A stretch of DNA of 10,608 nucleotides, from assembly GCA_037131065.1 (NCBI GenBank), contig JBAXRT010000107.1, forward strand, positions 1-10,608, in the 5' to 3' direction. Below the pieces are notes generated by a model. The model had not been told where the DNA came from and did not search any database. It worked only from the letters and a program-made list of their open reading frames with translations. The position numbers and the translations under genes are program-made. Below are positions 6,179-10,608 of the stretch, in pieces (the first letter of the stretch is position 1; each line of letters starts with the position of its first letter). The DNA is from JBAXRT01 sp037131065 (lineage in GTDB: Bacteria > Bacteroidota > Bacteroidia > Bacteroidales > FEN-979).

Positions 6179-7099
6179 ATGTCGTCATGGGAAGGGAAAA
6201 CCCGCGGTGGTGTCCTTGGATATAGGATATTTGTCTGGACCCTGAAGCATCTCGGTATCAGTTTCTCATACTTTCTTCTCTATTTCGTTGTCACCTATTT
6301 CGTATTCTCTTCAAAAAAGGCCTTCAGGGCTATCTCGGTTTATTTCCGTCAAATCCATGGATATGGTCGTTTCAGAACCCTCCGCAGTGTTTTCCGTAAC
6401 TACTATATTTTCGGGCAGATCCTGCTCGACAAGATCGCCATGCTGGCTGGTTTCCAGGGCAGGTTCACCTTTGATTTCGACGGAGAGGAATACCTGAGGA
6501 TGATGAACAATGGCGGCCTTTTGATCAGTGCCCACATCGGGAATTGGGAGGTGGCTGGGAATCTCCTGAAACGGCTGGACAAGCGGATCCACATTCTCCT
6601 GTTCGATGCCGAGCATCAGAGGATCAAGGGATACATGACGGAGGTCCTGACAAACCGTAATGTCAACTTTATTGTTATCAGGGAAGATTTTTCCCATCTT
6701 TTTGCCATACGTGAAGCCCTGGCAAATGGCGATATTATTGCCATGCACGGCGACCGCTTTATTGAGGGGAACAAGACAGTGAGCATTGATTTCATGGGAC
6801 GTCCAGCCCTTTTTCCAACCGGTCCTGTGAACATGGCTGCAAAGTTCGGAGTTCCTGTCTCTTATGTCTTTGCCGTGAAGGAGACCTGGAAGCATTATCA
6901 TTTTTATGCCACCCCCCTGCTAATGGTCGAATACCCTGGAAACATCCAGAAACGTGAACTTTCGCTAAGGTCAGCAGTTGAAAAATATGTTCAGGCGCTG
7001 GAAAAAATTGTAAGAAAATACCCGTTACAATGGTTCAACTATTATGATTTCTGGAGAGTTCCTGAATCTGCAGGTCTAAGAATACCATCAAATGGCTGA
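6179..7099 (+). CDS. LpxL/HtrB-family (LPLAT) acyltransferase
   Basis: This 306-aa membrane-associated acyltransferase has an N-terminal hydrophobic segment (about residues 25-44) after a short basic head. The family motif HX4E is at His119-Glu124 (SAHIGNWE), followed by HGDRF (190-194) and a C-terminal PLQWFNYYDFW, all characteristic of the lipid A late-acyltransferase (LpxL/HtrB) family. Relatives occur as standard members of aryl-polyene and flexirubin loci, where they are thought to attach the ACP-bound product to a lipid carrier. That role fits here: the gene follows the ACP by 6 nt and overlaps the radical SAM gene by 8 nt. An in-frame TTG directly before ATG 6179 is less likely as start. 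A housekeeping lipid A role is possible but less likely from context. Confidence 0.85.
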   Translation: MSSWEGKTRGGVLGYRIFVWTLKHLGISFSYFLLYFVVTYFVFSSKKAFRAISVYFRQIHGYGRFRTLRSVFRNYYIFGQILLDKIAMLAGFQGRFTFDFDGEEYLRMMNNGGLLISAHIGNWEVAGNLLKRLDKRIHILLFDAEHQRIKGYMTEVLTNRNVNFIVIREDFSHLFAIREALANGDIIAMHGDRFIEGNKTVSIDFMGRPALFPTGPVNMAAKFGVPVSYVFAVKETWKHYHFYATPLLMVEYPGNIQKRELSLRSAVEKYVQALEKIVRKYPLQWFNYYDFWRVPESAGLRIPSNG

Positions 7100-8450
7100 G
7101 AAAAGATTGCTTCTGGTCAGTGCAAACCGATTTACGGTCCCCTACCCTGTCTATCCGCTTGGTCTATCTTATCTTTATTCCTACCTGAAGGATCACCTGA
7201 CCGGTTTTAGTATCCGGCTCTTTGATATGAACCTTGAGAGCAGTGAATCCTTATCCCGGACATTGCTTGAGTTCAGGCCCGATTATACAGGTATCTCATT
7301 CCGGAACATCGACGACGTCAATTTTTACTCTCAGGAGAGCTTTATCAATGGTTACCTGTCGATCCTTGAGCTCGTCAGGCAGACCATTCCCACCACCATT
7401 ATTATCGGCGGTTCTGCTTTTTCGATCTATCCGAAGGAGCTCTTTTCATTCTTCAATCCCGATTATGGCATTCATGGTGAGGGAGAGGAGAGTCTGTACA
7501 AATTACTGACCGGGCTCAGCACAGGCAGTCCTGTTGAAAATATTGAAGGTCTCGTTTACAGGAAGAGTGATGATGTCATTGTCAATGGCAGGAAAAACTT
7601 TATCCATGACCCAGATCTCTGTTTCGATGGCGGGATGACGGATTTTTACTGGGAAAAGAGCGGGATGATGAATATCCAGACTAAGAGAGGTTGTCCTTAC
7701 AACTGCATCTATTGCACTTATCCACTGATCGAAGGGCATAAGGTCAGGACACTGGATCCCGACAGGATTGTACATACCCTTCAGGAACTTAATACCAAGT
7801 CTAATGTAAACCATATCTTTTTTACTGATTCTGTTTTCAATATCAGCAACCAGTTTAATGTTGAACTGGCCCAGAAAATGATCCAGGCCGGGATTCAGAT
7901 GAAGTGGGGCGCTTACTTCTCTCCCCATAACCTCGATGAGAGCCTCCTGAAACTGTTCAGGAAGGCCGGGCTCACCCATATCGAGTTCGGCACGGAATCG
8001 CTGTCAGATTCAACACTTAAAAATTACGGAAAACATTTTACCGTCGACGAAGTGGTTAAGATCTCTTCACTCTGTAACAAGATCGGCATCTATTTTGCCC
8101 ATTTCCTGATCATCGGAGGTTACGGGGAGACCGAATCCACGGTGGATGAAGGATTCGAAAACTCGAAAATGATAGATAACACTGTATTTTTCCCATATAT
8201 CGGGATGAGAATATACCCAGGAACCCGCCTGCAGGGACTGGCCATCGATGATGGGGTGATCTCCCCCGGTGATGATCTCATCGAACCCGTATATTATGTG
8301 GCGAAGGGAATTGATTATGATACATTGAAGGCACGGGCTGATAAGACAGGCAGACGCTGGGTCTTTCCGGATGAGGATGTGGCCACCATTATGAACAGGA
8401 TGCGAAAACGTAAAAGAAAAGGATCATTGTGGCATCACCTGAAAAAGTAA
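7092..8450 (+). CDS. B12-binding-domain radical SAM protein of lipid-type cluster
   Basis: This 452-aa protein has two domains. Residues about 1-160 form a Rossmann-like B12-binding domain (YPVYPLGLSYLYSYLK start, IIIGGSAFSIYP, GIHGEGEESLYKLL) as in class B radical SAM proteins. Residues about 190-400 are the radical SAM barrel with Cys201-x3-Cys205-x2-Cys208 (KRGCPYNCIYC), which binds the 4Fe-4S cluster. HIEFGTES and LIIGGYGETEST are typical later strands. The B12 domain lacks a DxHxxG motif (FDMNLES at that place), as in many such enzymes that bind cobalamin without the lower His ligand. The C-terminus ends in a basic stretch (MRKRKRKGS). Known relatives methylate unreactive carbons or rearrange/cyclise substrates; the reaction here is unknown. 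From memory, similar proteins are annotated in lipid-biosynthesis and ladderane-like gene sets. It overlaps the neighbours on both sides (8 and 22 nt), indicating tight co-translation. Confidence 0.88.
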   Translation: MAEKRLLLVSANRFTVPYPVYPLGLSYLYSYLKDHLTGFSIRLFDMNLESSESLSRTLLEFRPDYTGISFRNIDDVNFYSQESFINGYLSILELVRQTIPTTIIIGGSAFSIYPKELFSFFNPDYGIHGEGEESLYKLLTGLSTGSPVENIEGLVYRKSDDVIVNGRKNFIHDPDLCFDGGMTDFYWEKSGMMNIQTKRGCPYNCIYCTYPLIEGHKVRTLDPDRIVHTLQELNTKSNVNHIFFTDSVFNISNQFNVELAQKMIQAGIQMKWGAYFSPHNLDESLLKLFRKAGLTHIEFGTESLSDSTLKNYGKHFTVDEVVKISSLCNKIGIYFAHFLIIGGYGETESTVDEGFENSKMIDNTVFFPYIGMRIYPGTRLQGLAIDDGVISPGDDLIEPVYYVAKGIDYDTLKARADKTGRRWVFPDEDVATIMNRMRKRKRKGSLWHHLKK

Positions 8451-8845
8451 ACATTCCCCAGAAACCACCAATGGTGATGGTCGACAGGATCCTCTCTTCA
8501 GAAGGCAATGCTACAGTCACCTCCTTCCTTGTAAAGCAAGAAAATATTTTTTGTGAAAACGGATTTTTCCGGGAGCCGGGACTGATCGAGAATATGGCAC
8601 AAACAGCTGCTGCCTCGGCCGGTATGAAACCAGGGGTCAGGGAGGGTGAACCACCGATGGGATTCATTGGCGGGATAAGAAATCTGAAGATCTATTCGCT
8701 TCCAGGGGTTGGAGAAGAAATAAGAACGAGGATCACACTTGAACATGAAGTCTTTGATGCATCTGTCGTGCACGGGGAGGTCTTTATTGGTGATCGTCTG
8801 ATCTCAGAGTGTGAACTGAAAATTTTTCTTATCAAAACCACATAA
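8429..8845 (+). CDS. FabZ/FabA-like hotdog-fold protein, putative 3-hydroxyacyl-ACP dehydratase lacking the usual His
   Basis: This 138-aa single hotdog domain begins IPQKPPMVMVDRIL, equivalent to the LPHRYPFLLVDR start of FabZ, and contains the hotdog helix FREPGLIENMAQTAAASAG. In FabZ the catalytic His lies in NGHFPGKP; here the aligned segment is NGFFREP, with Phe46 in its place and a few residues deleted before the helix. The only His residues are His106 and His115. Glu54 in the helix remains as a possible catalytic acid. Expected role by context: dehydration of 3-hydroxyacyl-ACP to enoyl-ACP. Thioesterase or isomerase activity, or a structural role, is possible. The start is GTG 8429, inside the radical SAM gene (22-nt overlap); the next ATG (8471) would cut off part of the conserved start. 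Similar His-less proteins exist, from memory, in Bacteroidota flexirubin-type loci. Confidence 0.8.
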   Translation: MASPEKVNIPQKPPMVMVDRILSSEGNATVTSFLVKQENIFCENGFFREPGLIENMAQTAAASAGMKPGVREGEPPMGFIGGIRNLKIYSLPGVGEEIRTRITLEHEVFDASVVHGEVFIGDRLISECELKIFLIKTT

Positions 8846-8854
8846 CTGATATCC

Positions 8855-9253
8855 ATGGACAAATACAAACTTTATGACCAGGAGCGAATCCAGGCGGAAA
8901 ACCTGATGGAGGGACTCTACAGGCATGAACCTGACGGGAGTTATACCCTGCATGCAGGATATGACTACCTCCCACAAGATGACCTTATGTGCCATGAATT
9001 CTGGAAACGCTGGCGTGAGAAAATGAACGGGATCCGTAAAAAAGTAAATACCGGAGAGTTGAGCCCGCTATACTATTACCAGGAGAAGAATTTCCTTGAT
9101 GCCAGGTCCTTTGCGAAATTTCTCGGTGTCTCCTACTGGCAGTACAGGCGTCATGTAAAACCAAAAGGTTTTGCTCAACTGAAGCAGGAAATGCTCAGGC
9201 AATATGCTAATGCTCTTGAGATAAGTGTTGACGATTTTTTAACAATGAAATAA
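8855..9253 (+). CDS. Small protein with HTH-like C-terminus (first of two paralogues)
   Basis: A 132-aa soluble protein with no signal peptide or membrane segment. Two parts are seen. The N-terminal half (1-60) is charged and aromatic-rich (HAGYDYLPQDD, then W50KRWREKMNGIRKKV). The C-terminal part (about 70-130) looks helical with a helix-turn-helix flavour: S70-P-L-Y-Y-Y-Q-E-K, then LDARSFAKFLGVSYWQYRRH (81-100), then a helix ending YANALEISVDDFL, reminiscent of Xre-type folds. The gene truncated at the window end is a diverged paralogue: from Trp50 to Ser93 they align without gaps with 12 of 44 identities, including the SP..YY.EK block. It sits 9 nt after the hotdog gene and 6 nt before the BtrH-like gene. 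A regulator or a protein-protein adaptor for the pathway are both possible; I cannot name the family. Confidence 0.75.
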   Translation: MDKYKLYDQERIQAENLMEGLYRHEPDGSYTLHAGYDYLPQDDLMCHEFWKRWREKMNGIRKKVNTGELSPLYYYQEKNFLDARSFAKFLGVSYWQYRRHVKPKGFAQLKQEMLRQYANALEISVDDFLTMK

Positions 9254-9259
9254 AGAAGC

Positions 9260-10264
9260 ATGATTATCAATTACGACCACAGACTTGCGGGACATTGCGA
9301 AAGCGGCGCAACTTCCGGTCTTTTGCGTCATCTCGGATTTCAGATCAGCGAACCCATGGCATTTGGTATCGGAAGCGGTTTGTACTTCTGTTACCTCCCG
9401 TTCATCAAAGCACAGGATGCTCCACTGTTTGCCTTCCGGTCAATGCCGGGAAAAATCTTTGCCAAAGCCACCAAGAGGCTTGGAGCAAAGATGGTAATGG
9501 TTAAAAAATATAAGGATCCCGAAGAGGCCATGAAGGCCCTGGATAAAAATATCGAACTTGGCATTCCCTCCGGTGTACAGGTTGGTACGTTTCACCTGAA
9601 ATATTATCCCCCGGAATACCGGTTGCATTATAACTTCCATAATGTTGTCGTGTTCGGCCGCGAGAACGGGGTTTACCACATCTCGGAACCTACCCGGGAA
9701 AATACCCAGTTGCTGGCAAGGGAAGACTTACAAAAGGCACGATTTGCCAAGGGAGCCTTCGGCCCGAATGGCAAGATGTACTACCTGCTCGACAAGCCCG
9801 AGGCCCCGAACCTTCAGAAAGCAATCGCAGAGGGGATCAGGGAAAATGCCAAGAAAATGGTCAAAGATCCATTTATGTATATTGGGACAAGAGGTATGAG
9901 AAAACTTTCGAGGGATATCAAAAAATGGCCTGACAAGTATGATGAAGCAAAGGCTTCCCTATACCTGATCCAACTTGTGAGATCAATCGAAGAATATGGC
10001 ACGGGCGGGGCGGCATACCGTTACGTCTACGGTGCATTTCTGAAAGAGGCTGAACCAATCATGAACAACGATGTCATCACAACTGCATCCAGGACCATGG
10101 GGAATATATCCAAACTTTGGCGTGATTTTTCATACCGAAGCGCCCGGTTCATCAAGAACAGGGCCGAATCACATGACAGCTATTCAATCCTGTCGGACTT
10201 ACTGATGGAGTGCGCCGAAGGAGAAGAAAAGCTTTTCAGGGGACTGTTGAAGTTAAAAATCTGA
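9260..10264 (+). CDS. BtrH N-terminal domain protein, putative ACP-dependent acyltransferase
   Basis: This 334-aa protein resembles the BtrH family. BtrH of butirosin biosynthesis moves an acyl group from an ACP thioester to an amine through a papain-like Cys-His-Asp site. Candidate residues are Cys13 (GHCESGATSGLLRHLG, the N-terminal nucleophile region), His127 (YNFHNVVVFG) and Glu143 (YHISEP, where related proteins often have Asp-Pro). The first roughly 150 residues form this domain; the remainder (about 170-334) is helical and charged, like the DUF4872-type C-terminal part of such proteins. Relatives, from memory, lie in flexirubin and aryl-polyene-like loci next to ammonia-lyase, ACP and KS genes. 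A role in transferring the ACP-bound acyl product to an acceptor (lipid, amine or sugar) is inferred. It has no signal peptide. It begins 6 nt after the first small-protein gene and ends 2-17 nt before the second. Confidence 0.8.
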   Translation: MIINYDHRLAGHCESGATSGLLRHLGFQISEPMAFGIGSGLYFCYLPFIKAQDAPLFAFRSMPGKIFAKATKRLGAKMVMVKKYKDPEEAMKALDKNIELGIPSGVQVGTFHLKYYPPEYRLHYNFHNVVVFGRENGVYHISEPTRENTQLLAREDLQKARFAKGAFGPNGKMYYLLDKPEAPNLQKAIAEGIRENAKKMVKDPFMYIGTRGMRKLSRDIKKWPDKYDEAKASLYLIQLVRSIEEYGTGGAAYRYVYGAFLKEAEPIMNNDVITTASRTMGNISKLWRDFSYRSARFIKNRAESHDSYSILSDLLMECAEGEEKLFRGLLKLKI

Positions 10265-10281
10265 TCATGCAGGAGCAACAC

Positions 10282-10608
10282 ATGAACAAATATAAACAAG
10301 ACCCGGCCGGAAAGACCGGGCAGGCGCAGAATCAGAAAGAGGAAGCGACCTTACAAGCGGAGGATCAACCTTACCGCTATAACAGGGAACTCTTCTACTC
10401 ATTCGATAAAGAGAAAGGTTACTCTGCCAGGGTTGATTACCAGTATGATGCAAACCAGACCATCATCAGGCAAAGCTGGGATGTCGCCGAGGATCGATTG
10501 AATTCCGTGAAACAGAAGGTTATTGAGGGAAAAAGATCTCCGATTGCCTATTACATGGAAAAACAGCTGATGGAGGTACCCATGCTGGCTGCTTACATGG
10601 ACATGAAA
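10282..10608 (+). CDS. Small protein, paralogue of the gene at 8855-9253 (partial, 3' end outside window)
   Basis: The frame is open from an ATG at 10267 and from ATG 10282 to the window end (109 codons from the latter). ATG 10282 is preferred since it yields MNKYK, matching MDKYK of the paralogue; ATG 10267 is the alternative, 2 nt after the BtrH-like stop. A Lys/Gln/Glu-rich low-complexity linker (about 8-30) precedes a region aligned gaplessly with the paralogue (Trp66 onward to the window edge: KVIEGKRSPIAYYMEKQLME against KVNTGELSPLYYYQEKNFLD). The window ends where the HTH-like helices would begin. It is not hydrophobic and has no signal peptide. Function unknown; it probably belongs to the same operon. 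Confidence 0.72.
   Translation, partial: MNKYKQDPAGKTGQAQNQKEEATLQAEDQPYRYNRELFYSFDKEKGYSARVDYQYDANQTIIRQSWDVAEDRLNSVKQKVIEGKRSPIAYYMEKQLMEVPMLAAYMDMK

Noticed and set aside
6311..6901. 196-codon open frame on the minus strand inside the acyltransferase gene
   Set aside because: Antisense shadow of a well-supported LpxL/HtrB-family gene, with no protein features.

Overview
The window reads as a chromosomal segment of a Bacteroidota bacterium (Flavobacteriia/Bacteroidales-like). Three things support this. A secreted protease ends in a type IX secretion (T9SS) type A sorting domain. Promoter-like motifs have the Bacteroidota form TAnnTTTG, one of them preceded by TTTG at an 18-nt spacing. The ammonia-lyase closely resembles, from memory, the Flavobacterium johnsoniae tyrosine ammonia-lyase. 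I cannot name the species.

Left part (1-2130). The 3' end of a membrane-protein gene (+) converges on two minus-strand genes. These encode a small secreted protein of unknown function and, 22 nt downstream, a secreted papain-fold cysteine peptidase with a T9SS tail. A gene-free stretch of about 400 nt follows. It holds a Rho-independent-type hairpin, a 20-bp partial copy of a tRNA 3' end, and then tRNA-Arg(ACG) on the minus strand with a good upstream promoter.

Right part (2191-10608). A long co-directional run of at least ten genes starts from a promoter divergent to that of the tRNA. The order is: aromatic amino acid (probably tyrosine) ammonia-lyase; FabG-type ketoreductase; FabF-type ketosynthase; acyl carrier protein; LpxL/HtrB-type acyltransferase; B12-binding-domain radical SAM protein; FabZ-like hotdog protein lacking the usual catalytic His; a small protein with an HTH-like C-terminus; a BtrH-type thiol acyltransferase; and a second small protein, cut by the window edge, that is a diverged paralogue of the first. 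From the acyltransferase onward spacing is very tight (overlaps of 8 and 22 nt, gaps of 2-17 nt), so this is one transcription unit, with a likely internal promoter just before the ACP.

The locus resembles aryl-polyene/flexirubin-type pathways. My inferred scheme is as follows. The lyase makes a coumarate-like aryl starter. KS, KR, hotdog dehydratase and ACP extend it into an acyl or polyenyl chain. The LPLAT-like protein and the BtrH-like protein transfer the product from ACP to lipid or amine acceptors. The B12-radical SAM enzyme adds an unusual modification such as methylation or a ring/C-C bond rearrangement. The B12-radical SAM enzyme inside this set, the His-less hotdog protein and the paralogous small proteins flanking the BtrH-like gene are the least explained parts. 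No starter-activating ligase, second ketosynthase/chain-length factor or thioesterase is visible; they may lie downstream.
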